Origin: Dolichospermum sp. FACHB-1091
Lineage (GTDB): Bacteria; Cyanobacteriota; Cyanobacteriia; Cyanobacteriales; Nostocaceae
NCBI RefSeq assembly: GCF_014697585.1
Contig: NZ_JACJSB010000001.1
Span: 186,001 to 250,000, forward strand
Length of the DNA stretch: 64,000 nucleotides
Direction: 5' to 3'
Part shown: positions 17,018 through 26,119 of the stretch, one piece after another
Layout: each line of letters begins with the position of its first letter
Numbering within the stretch: position 1 is the first letter of the stretch
Notes under the pieces: model-generated
What the model was told of the DNA's origin: nothing
Database searches by the model: none
The model's input: only the letters and a program-made list of their open reading frames with translations
Program-made: the position numbers and the translations under genes

Positions 17018-18751
17018 TTAATTAGTCCCACTAAACCCTGTCGTTGGGGTTTGTGTTGGGGTTTGTGTTGGGGTTTCTATTGGGGTTTGTGTTGGGGTTT
17101 GTGTTGGGGTTTCTATTGGGGTTTGTGTTGGGGTTTGTGTTGGGGTTTGTGTTGGGGTTTCTATTGGGGTTTCTATTGGGGTTTCTATTGGGGTTTCTAT
17201 TGGGGTTTGTGTTGGGGTTTCTATTGGGGTTTGTGTTGGGGTTTGTGTTGGGGTTTCTATTGGCTTTGGTACTTCCAAAGCCACATTTAAAGTATAATTA
17301 GCTTGTGATACCCCGGCAGATAAACCCAATTGAATAATATATCTACCATTATCGCGTAATATCCCCTCATAGGAAGTAGATTGTTGATATTGAGTATTAA
17401 TGACATCACCATTACTATTGAACACCGTCAGTACAATATTACTACCTTGATTTACAGATACAGTTAATTTTTCTCCAGCCTGACCTCGCAAAGTATATTG
17501 AATTAAATCATTTTCCCTGACCATCCCTTCAACTTGTGCCTTATTATACTTATCCATTTTTAGGCGTTGGCGATTAATAACAGGTTCACTATTGGTAGTT
17601 GTGGGTGTGGGGCTTGGTGTTAATGTTGTCCCACTAGGAATAATTGGCGAAGGAAAGGATTGTGGCGTTGTCATGGTTTCCCGTACAGAACGAGACTGAT
17701 TTTTCAGCGAATTTACGAAAGTCCAAGAACCAAATCCTGCTAAAATAATTACAATACAACCAATTGATCCCAGGGTCAAAGGATGATCTAAAATAGAGCT
17801 ACTTTGACTGGATTCCGAAATTTCAGGCTGCCCAGGTGTTGTTGATCTAGACTCAGGACGACGACCTACAGCGATAGTTTGCAGGTAAGATAAATTAGAA
17901 GCAGACTGACCAACATTATCTAAATTGATTAACGCTTGAGTAACATCAGCAGCACTTTGATAACGGTCCGACGGCTTATGAGACAACATTCGTTGTAAAA
18001 CTTGAGCAAATTCTGGCTTCACTGTAACCCAGTTGTGCCAATTCCAGCTTAGTTGTTGTTCATCAAATAAATCCGCCGGTTCTCTCCCAGTCAGCAAAAC
18101 TATTACCGTCACAGCGAATGCGTATAAATCACTGCTAGGATATACACGACCCGTTTGCATTTGTTCACTAGGTGCATAACCCAATTTTCCCACGGTAGTA
18201 ACCGGGGTGGGAGTTGATGATTGTGATTTAGTAGCCAATTCCTTGACCACGCCAAAATCAATTAATATAGGTAGAGAATCACTTTCACGTAAAATCAAAT
18301 TGTCTGGGGATATATCCCGATGAATAATTCCTTGCCCGTGAATATAGTCAAGAACAGGCAACAAAGATCGCATCAAATGCAATACCTCTGCTTCAGTAAA
18401 GGCGGTGCCAAGGCTCTGACGTTCATTGAGTAAATGGCGATAAGTTTTACCAACCACGAAATCTTGCACCAAAAATAATTTTTCATTCTGGGCAAATTTT
18501 TCTCGAAACTTGGGAACTTGTGGATGCTGAATTTGATACAATATAGCAGCCTCTCGCTCAAATAACTCTTCTTTCTTGCCTCCGGCAGATGTTCCCATAG
18601 CTGGGGCAATTAACTCCTTCAGGATACAAAGCTCATTAAAGCGTCTTTGGTCTTCTGCTAGATAGGTTCTACCAAATCCCCCTTGTCCAATAATGTGGAT
18701 TATGTGGTAACGATTTTGTAGAATAGTACCAACTGTAATCGGTGATTGCAT
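17018..18751 (-). CDS. Ser/Thr protein kinase with transmembrane helix, PPC-like domain and TPTQ/TPIE repeat tail
   Basis: A 577-residue Hanks-type kinase. The glycine loop IGQGGFGRTY is at 21-30, the catalytic lysine is in CILKELI, the loop HRDISPDNLIL is intact, and the metal site is DFGVVKE. The APE-equivalent SEQM/ASDLYAF segment follows. A linker leads to one transmembrane helix near 329-349. Outside it a domain with a PPC-like beta pattern (LTVSVNQGS ... GRYIIQLGLS ... YTLNVAL) follows. The C-terminus is about 18 units of the tetrapeptides TPTQ and TPIE, ending GFSGTN. The outer tail may span or anchor in the wall. The number of repeat units is likely variable between strains. The ligand is unknown. 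Confidence 0.88.
   Translation of the reverse strand: MQSPITVGTILQNRYHIIHIIGQGGFGRTYLAEDQRRFNELCILKELIAPAMGTSAGGKKEELFEREAAILYQIQHPQVPKFREKFAQNEKLFLVQDFVVGKTYRHLLNERQSLGTAFTEAEVLHLMRSLLPVLDYIHGQGIIHRDISPDNLILRESDSLPILIDFGVVKELATKSQSSTPTPVTTVGKLGYAPSEQMQTGRVYPSSDLYAFAVTVIVLLTGREPADLFDEQQLSWNWHNWVTVKPEFAQVLQRMLSHKPSDRYQSAADVTQALINLDNVGQSASNLSYLQTIAVGRRPESRSTTPGQPEISESSQSSSILDHPLTLGSIGCIVIILAGFGSWTFVNSLKNQSRSVRETMTTPQSFPSPIIPSGTTLTPSPTPTTTNSEPVINRQRLKMDKYNKAQVEGMVRENDLIQYTLRGQAGEKLTVSVNQGSNIVLTVFNSNGDVINTQYQQSTSYEGILRDNGRYIIQLGLSAGVSQANYTLNVALEVPKPIETPTQTPTQTPIETPTQTPIETPIETPIETPIETPTQTPTQTPTQTPIETPTQTPTQTPIETPTQTPTQTPTTGFSGTN
17046..17261. repeat. Minisatellite of 18 twelve-bp units inside the kinase gene
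   Basis: Plus-strand units are GGGGTTTGTGTT or GGGGTTTCTATT, 18 in tandem without interruption. On the coding (minus) strand they give TPTQ or TPIE. Units keep frame (12 bp), so gain or loss changes only tail length. The plus strand has regularly spaced GGGG runs that could form G-quadruplexes and promote slippage. Confidence 0.95.
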
Positions 18752-19278
18752 GGTCTATTAATTGAATATAATAGCTACTGAGCTAGAAGTGTATACTAGG
18801 GATAAGTCTTACGTTATTCTATTCTTAGATTCTGCTTTTAGTCAGGATAGTCAGGATGTATCCAACATAGTAGCATTTATAATCAGGGATAAGTAAATCA
18901 TGGGGTAATTAGCATATAGTTCGATCTTTGCCTACCTGATAGGTGGGGTTTTGAGTGGAAAACTAAGTTTACTCAGTCTTTCAGTTTTTTAATTTCATTA
19001 CATAAATGTATCAGTTTTCTAAATTTAGCAAGAAGATGCGGAAAACCCTGGAATATGCCCCTGATTCAGGAAGACACATCTGTGCTTTTAGCTAGAGTGA
19101 AATTATAACCTCTGTGTCTTGAGACGGGAAAAGGTCAAAAAAGTTTCATATTTTTTGGCGTTGCCGAAAGTAGTCGAAGAAGGTTAATGTTACTAATGAG
19201 TCATTTCACAAAGATATTATAGGCATATCTTGATCAGGAAATGATATTACCCTAGCAAAATAAGAAAGAAGTTTTTTT
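18752..19278. other. Gene-free divergent spacer
   Basis: It lies between the divergent kinase and P-domain genes. I see no frame, tRNA or repeat. AAGAAAG at 19263-19269 may serve as a ribosome-binding site for the next gene. A promoter for either side is not certain. Confidence 0.4.
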
Positions 19279-19845
19279 ATGAAGCTTTCCCTGGCAACGA
19301 TTTTATTGCTTTTTTCTACTGCAAACTCTGCCCAAGCAATCACTGTCACCTCATATGCATCTGCTATTTATAATCCTGTTCTTTTGATAGATGGTGATAC
19401 TGGCACGACTTTTTTGAAGATTAGTGGTCTTGGTTCAAGTTCTATTGGTAAGGTTAATGTGACTGTCCGTCTCACTAAATGTGACGACCCAATTGATGCT
19501 AGTGGTGGGTGCATAGGACTTGGCACTTCTTTCAACGACGAGATTAGTCTTCAGCTTACTAGCCCAATGGGAACAACAGTATACTTAATTAATCCTAACA
19601 TTAATTCCTTAACGGGTCAAACTCCAGGTAGGAGGGCACAATTCACTTTTGATGATGATGCCCTGACTACTATTGGAGGTAACGAGCTAATAAGTGGGAC
19701 ATACCGACCATTAGAGCCTTTAAGTCGTTTTAATGGTGAGAATGGTAATGGTGATTGGATATTGACCTACGGAGACAAATCGACGGGTGATCCCCTTTCT
19801 GTAAATGCCTTTTCTATAAAGGTTGGGGCTGTGCCAGTCCCATGA
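19279..19845 (+). CDS. Secreted P-domain (proprotein-convertase-like) protein, truncated before its sorting tail
   Basis: A 188-residue protein with a clear signal peptide (MKLSLATILLLFSTANSAQA, cleavage after AQA). The mature part has the jelly-roll P-domain pattern: VNVTVRLT, DEISLQLTSPMGTTVYLI, RRAQFTFDDDA, then GNGDWILTYGDKSTGDPLSVNAFSIKV. Two cysteines sit in the KCDDPIDASGGC segment and could pair. It ends VGAVPVP and TGA. In frame after the TGA is a complete PEP-CTERM-like tail (next entry). The natural protein therefore probably had a membrane sorting anchor and this allele is secreted without it. The role is unknown; P-domains assist subtilases or occur alone in extracellular proteins. 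Confidence 0.75.
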   Translation: MKLSLATILLLFSTANSAQAITVTSYASAIYNPVLLIDGDTGTTFLKISGLGSSSIGKVNVTVRLTKCDDPIDASGGCIGLGTSFNDEISLQLTSPMGTTVYLINPNINSLTGQTPGRRAQFTFDDDALTTIGGNELISGTYRPLEPLSRFNGENGNGDWILTYGDKSTGDPLSVNAFSIKVGAVPVP

Positions 19846-19971
19846 CAAACCGATGCATTGCCCTTGACAGGAAGTACACTGCTCTTTGGTTTGGGGTTAT
19901 GGGCTAAAGGGAAAGGGAAATTGTCTCGGGGAAAATTGTCTCCAAAGTCAACGTTGATCGATGTAAGATAG
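19846..19971 (+). pseudogene. Cut-off PEP-CTERM-like sorting tail of the preceding gene
   Basis: Reading on in frame after the TGA at 19843-19845 gives 41 codons to TAG 19969-19971. They include LPLTGSTLLFGLGLWAKGKG: a hydrophobic helix followed by lysines, the form of cyanobacterial PEP-CTERM sorting signals. VPVP just before the TGA stands where VPEP is expected. One point mutation to TGA explains it. Confidence 0.6.
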
Positions 19972-20089
19972 GGATCAACTTGAAGATGACTGTTATAGCA
20001 GTTTACACTTGATACACTTAAATGAGGTAAGTAAGTTGGTGTTAAACAATCAGTATATGTAACGAAATGTAAATCCCAAACAAATACTT

Positions 20090-20290
20090 AGGACTTACGC
20101 ACTGTACAAATTCACCATGATGTGCATGAACGAAAATCCCTCGTTTCAGGCTTTTGGTGATTAACTTCCGCTCAAAAGCGAACTGCTTGCAGCAGCGCTT
20201 CGCTATCGCCCAAAAAGCATCAAAAAATCACGTTAAAATGCCCGAAACCCATACCTCATATTTGGTTGATCCTGTCAATGGGTAAGTCCT
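20090..20290. repeat. About 200-bp MITE-like element with AGGACTTAC ends
   Basis: It starts AGGACTTACGCA and ends GGGTAAGTCCT, so the outer 9 bp are inverted repeats. The core holds a GCGCTTCGCTATCGCC-type repeat near 20202 and no coding frame. It lies in the leader region of prs and could carry or displace the promoter. It is longer than the 91-92-bp members at 35.8, 36.2 and 41.1 kb. Confidence 0.55.
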
Positions 20291-20392
20291 ATTATGGAGA
20301 GATCTTTCAAGATTGGATGAAAAATTCCACAAAACATTTGTGAGTTTTATTGACTCCATTTCGGTTAAATTTGCTCAATCTCTAATGATACT

Positions 20393-21424
20393 ATGAATAA
20401 TGATACTATGAATGCACTTCGAGAATCTGTTGTGCTAAGTTCTGCAACTTTACCAGTCTCCCCGTCAACACCAGTACTCGGTGACAATAACCGCCTCCGG
20501 CTGTTTTCTGGTTCTGCTAATATGGTACTATCACAGGAGGTGGCTCGTTACCTGGGAATGGACTTGGGTCCAATGATTCGCAAAAGATTTGCGGACGGGG
20601 AACTGTATGTTCAAATCCAAGAGTCAATTCGCGGTTGTGATGTCTACTTAATTCAACCATGTTGTCAACCCGTTAATGACCATTTAATGGAATTACTAAT
20701 CATGATAGATGCCTGTCGTCGGGCTTCGGCACGACAGATAACAGCAGTAATTCCCTATTATGGTTATGCTCGTGCTGACAGAAAAACGGCAGGAAGAGAA
20801 TCAATCACTGCTAAGTTAGTCGCTAACTTAATCACTGAGTCCGGTACTAACCGAGTTCTGGCTATGGATTTGCACGCAGCACAAATACAGGGCTATTTTG
20901 ATATCCCCTTTGATCATGTCTATGGTTCACCAGTGATCCTAGATTATCTCATTAGTAAAGAACTACAGGATATTGTTGTTGTTTCCCCGGACGTGGGTGG
21001 AGTAGCACGGGCTAGAGCATTTGCCAAAAAGTTAAATGATGCCCCACTGGCAATTATTGACAAACGCCGTCAGGCTCATAATGTCGCAGAAGTATTAAAT
21101 ATCATTGGTGATGTCAAGGGTAAAACCGCTATATTAGTAGATGACATGATTGATACTGGTGGTACGATTACTGAAGGAGCTAAGTTACTGCGTCAAGAAG
21201 GAGCAAGTCAGGTATATGCCTGTGCTACTCATGCTGTGTTTTCTCCACCAGCAATTGAGAGGTTATCCAGTGGGGTATTTGAGGAAGTCATAGTCACTAA
21301 CACTATTCCCATTCCACCGGCTAATCGTTTTCCCCAATTGGTGACTCTTTCAGTTGCTAATCTATTGGGAGAAGCAATTTGGCGCATTCACGAAGATACC
21401 TCACTCAGTAGTTTATTTCGTTAA
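20393..21424 (+). CDS. prs: Ribose-phosphate pyrophosphokinase (PRPP synthetase)
   Basis: A 343-residue class I PRPP synthase. It has RLFSGSANMVLSQEVA at the N-terminal domain, the flexible-loop region, the PRPP-binding motif AILVDDMIDTGGTITEG and DLHAAQIQGYFDIP. It forms phosphoribosyl pyrophosphate from ribose-5-phosphate and ATP for purine, pyrimidine, histidine and NAD synthesis. The N-terminal extension of about 30 residues before the fold is usual in cyanobacteria. A second in-frame ATG 12 bases on (20405) is an equally possible start. It stands alone, next to a divergent-neighbour HD gene on the opposite strand; the two converge with a 65-bp gap. Confidence 0.95.
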   Translation: MNNDTMNALRESVVLSSATLPVSPSTPVLGDNNRLRLFSGSANMVLSQEVARYLGMDLGPMIRKRFADGELYVQIQESIRGCDVYLIQPCCQPVNDHLMELLIMIDACRRASARQITAVIPYYGYARADRKTAGRESITAKLVANLITESGTNRVLAMDLHAAQIQGYFDIPFDHVYGSPVILDYLISKELQDIVVVSPDVGGVARARAFAKKLNDAPLAIIDKRRQAHNVAEVLNIIGDVKGKTAILVDDMIDTGGTITEGAKLLRQEGASQVYACATHAVFSPPAIERLSSGVFEEVIVTNTIPIPPANRFPQLVTLSVANLLGEAIWRIHEDTSLSSLFR

Positions 21425-21489
21425 TCAAAAAATAAATATCATCCCCAAGGATGAAACATCAATTTATGAAGGATGAAACTTTTCATTCT

Positions 21490-22062
21490 TCATTTTTTAT
21501 ATGCAGCTAAAATTTCTAATTCGGAAACTACTCTTTCTAGTTCTTCTACTAAAGGAGTAAGTTGATTTTTCAAGAAAGCATCCACAAGGGAGCGATAATA
21601 CCAAACTGTGCCTTCTTTACCACCTTGAAAACGTTCCCAAACTGCATCACCAATCAGGCGATAATCTTTAAGAATTGAGCGGACGTTATGGAGTTTGTCG
21701 GCGGCGGAAACTAGCAATACAGAGGCGGAAGCGGTGGGAATATGGGCAATATAGGCTTCTTTTCGGGGTTTCCAAGGGGGTTTGGGGGTGGTATCTGCGT
21801 CTGTGCAACCATCAACTATGGCGGTGACATGATCTCCAAATCGCCGGCGAATTTCTTCTCTGGTGGCTGCTCCGCCTTGGTCTTCTATGGCATCATGTAA
21901 TAGGGCTGCGATCGCTTCATCTTCATTAGCTCCATATTCTAAGGCTATGCTGGCTACTCCCAGTAAATGGGTAATATAGGGAATATCCCCAGCTTTGCGT
22001 TTTTGGGTGGCGTGGAGTTCATGGGCGTAGGTAAGCGCTTGGGTAAATCTTTCTGATAGCAT
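21490..22062 (-). CDS. HD-domain metallo-phosphohydrolase (small alarmone hydrolase-like)
   Basis: A 190-residue HD-superfamily protein with the metal ligands H32 (YITHLLGVA), H56-D57 (ALLHDAIED), E60-D61, and D122 (SAADKLHNVRSIL). This arrangement and the ADKLHN motif are those of the hydrolase half of RelA/SpoT enzymes and of MESH1-type stand-alone (p)ppGpp hydrolases. No synthetase domain is present. A role in alarmone or nucleotide-pyrophosphate hydrolysis is likely but inferred. It faces prs, an enzyme whose product pool is linked to nucleotide stress, but the two converge and need not be co-regulated. Confidence 0.8.
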   Translation of the reverse strand: MLSERFTQALTYAHELHATQKRKAGDIPYITHLLGVASIALEYGANEDEAIAALLHDAIEDQGGAATREEIRRRFGDHVTAIVDGCTDADTTPKPPWKPRKEAYIAHIPTASASVLLVSAADKLHNVRSILKDYRLIGDAVWERFQGGKEGTVWYYRSLVDAFLKNQLTPLVEELERVVSELEILAAYKK

Positions 22063-22168
22063 TTTTAGTTGGATGATGTTAAGAGGAAATGAACCACGAA
22101 GGAGCGAAGGACACGAAGGAAGAGAAAGAGAAGGAAGAGAAAGAAAGAGGTTAGTGTTTTTAACTAAA

Positions 22169-23461
22169 TTAGTATTTTGCAGTTCGACAAGCTTTATCCA
22201 TCATTTCTTTTGCTAATGGATGATAACCATTATTATTTAAAAATGCTAATATTGACTCTTTTACTTGATAACTAATTGCTTCTCCTGTTGTGACTAATCT
22301 AGCAAAGTGTTCACAGTTCCAACCCAATAAACCATAATCCCAAGTTTTGAATAATTCATAAGCAATTAAACATCTATCAAGGACTTCTTTTTTCGGCAAT
22401 AATGTCACTGATTCTACGCTATATGATACTGTCGGAATTCGGAATACAGCAAATCCATTTCCACCAAAGTTAAAGGCGTGGGTATCAGAGATAGTTATAT
22501 GATAATGCAATGCGAGGTCTGAGCTACTTTCTTTATGATGAATTAGCAATCCTGCTGTAGAACTTTTATAATCAACATGAGTTTTAAACTCATGAATAAT
22601 CTTATCTTCAATAATTTGTGTGGCGGAAAGAATAGTATTATTGCTGGTTTTTTGGATATTCAAAAGAGATAACCACTCATTTATTGACTGAGAACGATTT
22701 TCTGGCTTTAATTCCATTCCTTTAATTATCGCCTGATTTACTTTATCACTAATACTAGAATTTATCTTTTTCGCTTCTGCCAATTCTGTACCAATTGCTC
22801 TCATTGGTGATATAGTTGGTAATTCTCCAGTTAACACAGAATACAAAGTTGCAGCTAAAGCATAAACATCTGTAAATGCTCCCCGTTTTGCTCTTTTATC
22901 ATATTGTTCAATTGGTGCAAAACCATCAGCTAACATTTGTGTATGTGTTTGAGTCAAATTCTGGGAAAATTCTCGCGCAATCCCAAAATCAATTAACACG
23001 GCTTCTGATTTACCAGAACGCAACATGATATTTTGTGGTTTAATATCTCGATGTAATAAGCCATTATCATGAACTACAGTTAATGCTGATCCAATTTGCT
23101 GAATATATCGTAATGCTTCAGTTTCAGATAAAACACCTTGATTTTCTACAAAACTTCCTAAATCTTCACCATCAATATATTCCATCACCATACACCAAAT
23201 ATCATTTTCATGAATGACTTCGTAAATTTGCACAATATGAGGATGACTACATTTAGCTAATTTAATGGCTTCGTTGAGAAAGTCTTGTTGAAATTTAGCA
23301 AAATCAGCACGTTTTTGGATTGCATCATTTAAAGTTTTAATAACAACGTAATTTCCCTGATTATCTCTAGCGCGATAAGTGATCCCAAAACCACCTTCGC
23401 CTAATTTTTTTTCTATGGTATATTTACTATCTTGTAATTGCTGTCCTGATATCCAAGCCAT
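22169..23461 (-). CDS. Ser/Thr kinase fused to a C-terminal LRAT-like domain
   Basis: A 430-residue protein. Residues 1-270 are a Hanks kinase: GEGGFGITYRA (21-31), VVIKTL, LLHRDIKPQNIML, LIDFGIARE and DVYALAATLYS. A short linker follows. Residues about 295-395 look like an LRAT/NlpC-P60-related papain-like domain: H319/H321 in DLALHYHITI, a glycine-rich NFGGNGFAVF, and the hallmark NCEHFARL (C383). LRAT enzymes transfer acyl groups through that cysteine. The pairing with a kinase is unusual. Kinase-dependent control of an acyltransferase or hydrolase is possible. The substrate is unknown. No transmembrane segment is apparent, so it is probably cytoplasmic. The gene runs close to the HD gene but is not clearly co-transcribed. 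Confidence 0.75.
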   Translation of the reverse strand: MAWISGQQLQDSKYTIEKKLGEGGFGITYRARDNQGNYVVIKTLNDAIQKRADFAKFQQDFLNEAIKLAKCSHPHIVQIYEVIHENDIWCMVMEYIDGEDLGSFVENQGVLSETEALRYIQQIGSALTVVHDNGLLHRDIKPQNIMLRSGKSEAVLIDFGIAREFSQNLTQTHTQMLADGFAPIEQYDKRAKRGAFTDVYALAATLYSVLTGELPTISPMRAIGTELAEAKKINSSISDKVNQAIIKGMELKPENRSQSINEWLSLLNIQKTSNNTILSATQIIEDKIIHEFKTHVDYKSSTAGLLIHHKESSSDLALHYHITISDTHAFNFGGNGFAVFRIPTVSYSVESVTLLPKKEVLDRCLIAYELFKTWDYGLLGWNCEHFARLVTTGEAISYQVKESILAFLNNNGYHPLAKEMMDKACRTAKY

Positions 23462-23591
23462 AACCTGTAAATTTATAACTCTATAAGTTCATTTTGACAC
23501 AATTTTAGTTATAAGTCCTAATTTCAGGTTATTATCTGCCTAAAATAAAGGAAAACCTGTTTCTCAAACTATTATTGAGGAACGTCGCTAA

Positions 23592-23834
23592 ATGTCTCTT
23601 TATTTTTTAGATGGCTGCGCCTTAATTAAACGCTACGTTGCGGAAATAGGTTCAGGTTGGGTTGTTGGCTTGTGCAATCCTAAGTTAAAAAATAATGTAT
23701 TTATTGCTGCTGTTACTGCTGTAGAGATTACTGTGGCAATTGGTAGGTGATCGCGGGCTGGAAGTATTGATATTCAAGATGCTATCATGGTATACCACCA
23801 GTTTAAAAATGATCTCCAATGTGAATATTATTAG
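23592..23834 (+). pseudogene. vapC-like PIN-domain toxin, broken by stop codons
   Basis: ATG 23592 opens a PIN-type frame (MSLYFLDGCALIKRYVAE, then VFIAAVTAVEITVAI) that ends at TGA 23748-23750. In the same frame it continues SRAGSIDIQDAIMVYHQ to TAG at 23832. The TGA sits where CGA would make IGRRSRAG and would also restore a GCGATCGC octamer, so a C-to-T change in a HIP1 site killed it. The PIN aspartate (FLDGCA) is still there. No antitoxin gene is next to it. The DNA to 24000 is worn. Confidence 0.7.
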
Positions 23835-24041
23835 CTTTTGGCCTACTGTTGATTAACCCTCACGACCACTCTTCAAGCTAAACCATGGTCTTGATATTTA
23901 TTATCAAAATAATAATATTTGTGGCAATTACGCTATAATTATTAAAGGTTCGTTACAGAATTGGCAAAATGTCCCCACTTCTGTTAAAAGACCCCAGCCC
24001 AAGACTTCCTCTAAAAACCCTAAAGTTTACCACAACCATTT

Positions 24042-25832
24042 ATGACGCTCCCAATTCGTAACGTCGCCATTATCGCCCACGTTGACCACGGTAAGACCAC
24101 CCTAGTTGATGCTCTCCTCAAACAGTCCGGCATTTTCCGCGAAGGCGAAGACGTTCCGGATTGTGTCATGGACTCGAACGCTTTGGAGCGGGAACGAGGC
24201 ATTACTATTCTTTCTAAAAATACAGCGGTTCGCTACAAAGAAACTCTCATCAATATTGTTGATACCCCTGGACACGCTGACTTCGGCGGGGAAGTAGAGC
24301 GGGTACTCGGTATGGTGGACGGTTGTTTGCTCATTGTTGATGCTAATGAAGGTCCAATGCCCCAAACCCGCTTTGTACTTAAAAAAGCTTTGGAAAAAGG
24401 TCTGCGGCCTATTGTCGTCATTAACAAAATTGACCGTGGACAAGCAGACCCCCACGTTGCTGTTGACAAGGTTTTGGATCTGTTCTTAGAATTAGGGGCG
24501 GATGAAGACCAATGTGACTTTAAATATCTATTTGCTTCCGGAATGGCAGGTTTCGCTAAAGAAAGTTTAGAAGCGGAATCAGTAGATATGCAGCCTCTAT
24601 TTGATGCAGTTCTCCGCCATGTCCCCGCACCTGTGGGAGACCCTAATAAACCTCTGCAACTGCAAGTTACTACTCTCGATTATTCTGAATATTTAGGACG
24701 AATTGTCATTGGTAAAATCCACAATGGTACTATCCGCGCCGGACAACAAGCGGCTCTGGTAACAGAAAGTGGTAATATTGTCAAGGGTAAAATTACTAAA
24801 TTAATGGGATTTGAAGGTTTAAGACGGGTAGATATGGAAGAAGCTACCCCAGGGTATATTGTAGCAGTTGCTGGTTTTGCTGATGCTTACATCGGTGAAA
24901 CTATTACAGATCCTAATGAACCCCTGGCTTTACCCTTAATTAAGGTAGATGAACCAACTTTACAAATGACCTTCTGGGTGAATGATTCCCCTTTTGCAGG
25001 TCAAGAGGGTAAACTGGTAACATCTCGCCAAATACGCGATCGCTTATTCCGGGAATTAGAAACTAATGTGGCATTGCGCGTTGAAGAAACGGATTCCCCT
25101 GATAAATTTTTAGTTTCCGGTCGTGGTGAATTACACTTAGGGATATTAATAGAAACCATGCGCCGTGAGGGTTTTGAATTTCAAGTATCTCAACCGCAGG
25201 TAATTTACCGTACAGTTAACGGTCAGCCTTGCGAACCTTTTGAACTTCTGGCTTTAGACGTTCCCGCCGATGCTGTTGGTAGCTGTATCGAACGGTTGGG
25301 ACAACGAAAAGCGGAAATGCAAGATATGCAGCCCGGTGGTGGAGACCGTACCCAATTAGAATTTATCGTTCCCGCCCGTGGTTTAATTGGTTTCCGAGGT
25401 GAATTCATGCGAATGACTCGCGGTGAAGGTATCATGAACCATAGCTTCCTTGATTATCGCCCACTTTCTGGCGATATTGAAGCCCGCAACAAAGGCGTTT
25501 TAATCTCCTTTGAAGAAGGTGTTTCTACCTTCTACGCCATGAAAAACTGTGAAGATAGAGGTGCATTCTTTATCAGTCCTGGAACTAAGGTTTACAGAGG
25601 TATGATTATTGGTGAACATAATCGTCCCCAAGACCTAGAATTGAACGTTTGTAAAACCAAGCAGTTAACTAACCATCGTGCGGCGGGTGGTGATGAACTT
25701 GTGCAGTTACAAGCACCCATAGATATGAGTTTGGAACGAGCGTTAGAATACATTGCTCAAGATGAATTGGTGGAAGTGACACCAGAATCTATTCGTCTCC
25801 GCAAGATGTCCAAGAAATTGGTCAAACGCTAA
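24042..25832 (+). CDS. typA: Ribosome-associated translational GTPase TypA/BipA
   Basis: A 596-residue translational GTPase. G1 is AHVDHGKTT (12-20), G2/switch GITILSKN, G3 [16 protein letters not shown]4 NKIDR. Domains II, III, V and the C-terminal BipA domain are complete (for example [18 protein letters not shown]). The protein acts on the 70S ribosome and helps 50S assembly and stress or cold adaptation. The start [11 protein letters not shown] is typical. It ends close to a GC-rich hairpin. No operon partner on this strand. Confidence 0.95.
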   Translation: MTLPIRNVAIIAHVDHGKTTLVDALLKQSGIFREGEDVPDCVMDSNALERERGITILSKNTAVRYKETLINIVDTPGHADFGGEVERVLGMVDGCLLIVDANEGPMPQTRFVLKKALEKGLRPIVVINKIDRGQADPHVAVDKVLDLFLELGADEDQCDFKYLFASGMAGFAKESLEAESVDMQPLFDAVLRHVPAPVGDPNKPLQLQVTTLDYSEYLGRIVIGKIHNGTIRAGQQAALVTESGNIVKGKITKLMGFEGLRRVDMEEATPGYIVAVAGFADAYIGETITDPNEPLALPLIKVDEPTLQMTFWVNDSPFAGQEGKLVTSRQIRDRLFRELETNVALRVEETDSPDKFLVSGRGELHLGILIETMRREGFEFQVSQPQVIYRTVNGQPCEPFELLALDVPADAVGSCIERLGQRKAEMQDMQPGGGDRTQLEFIVPARGLIGFRGEFMRMTRGEGIMNHSFLDYRPLSGDIEARNKGVLISFEEGVSTFYAMKNCEDRGAFFISPGTKVYRGMIIGEHNRPQDLELNVCKTKQLTNHRAAGGDELVQLQAPIDMSLERALEYIAQDELVEVTPESIRLRKMSKKLVKR

Positions 25833-25838
25833 TCTCCA

Positions 25839-25859
25839 GGGGTGGAATATTCCCACCCC
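25839..25859 (+). terminator. Hairpin after typA
   Basis: GGGGTGG (25839-25845) pairs with CCACCCC (25853-25859). It begins 7 bp past the stop. The following run is C-rich then AT-rich, so termination may be inefficient. Confidence 0.5.
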
Positions 25860-26119
25860 CCCATTTATTCGTTCACGTTAGTTTAGAAAAATCAATTATG
25901 TTTCAGCCAAAGAAGCAAAGACGCAAAGGTTGAGATATTTGATAGCTTGCTTAGTGTAGCCATATTTTACTTGCTTCTTATGTCCACTCTTCGACACCCT
26001 CAAGACATAGTAGGCTTAGTAATTTACTCCAACTCAGTAACGCCAGTTTTTCAAGCATTTGTAAAATTGGAGCGGTTAGAGTAGTGAACTACTCCAACCA
26101 GCAAATATCCGCATTGCTC

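Noticed and set aside
17044-17301. Long plus-strand frames of Gly/Phe/Leu or Trp/Gly/Cys repeats over the kinase minisatellite
   Set aside because: They are the reverse reading of 12-bp units that code TPTQ/TPIE in a complete kinase; no start signal or conserved domain.
20393-22062. Functional operon of prs and the HD hydrolase
   Set aside because: They lie on opposite strands and converge, so no operon is possible.
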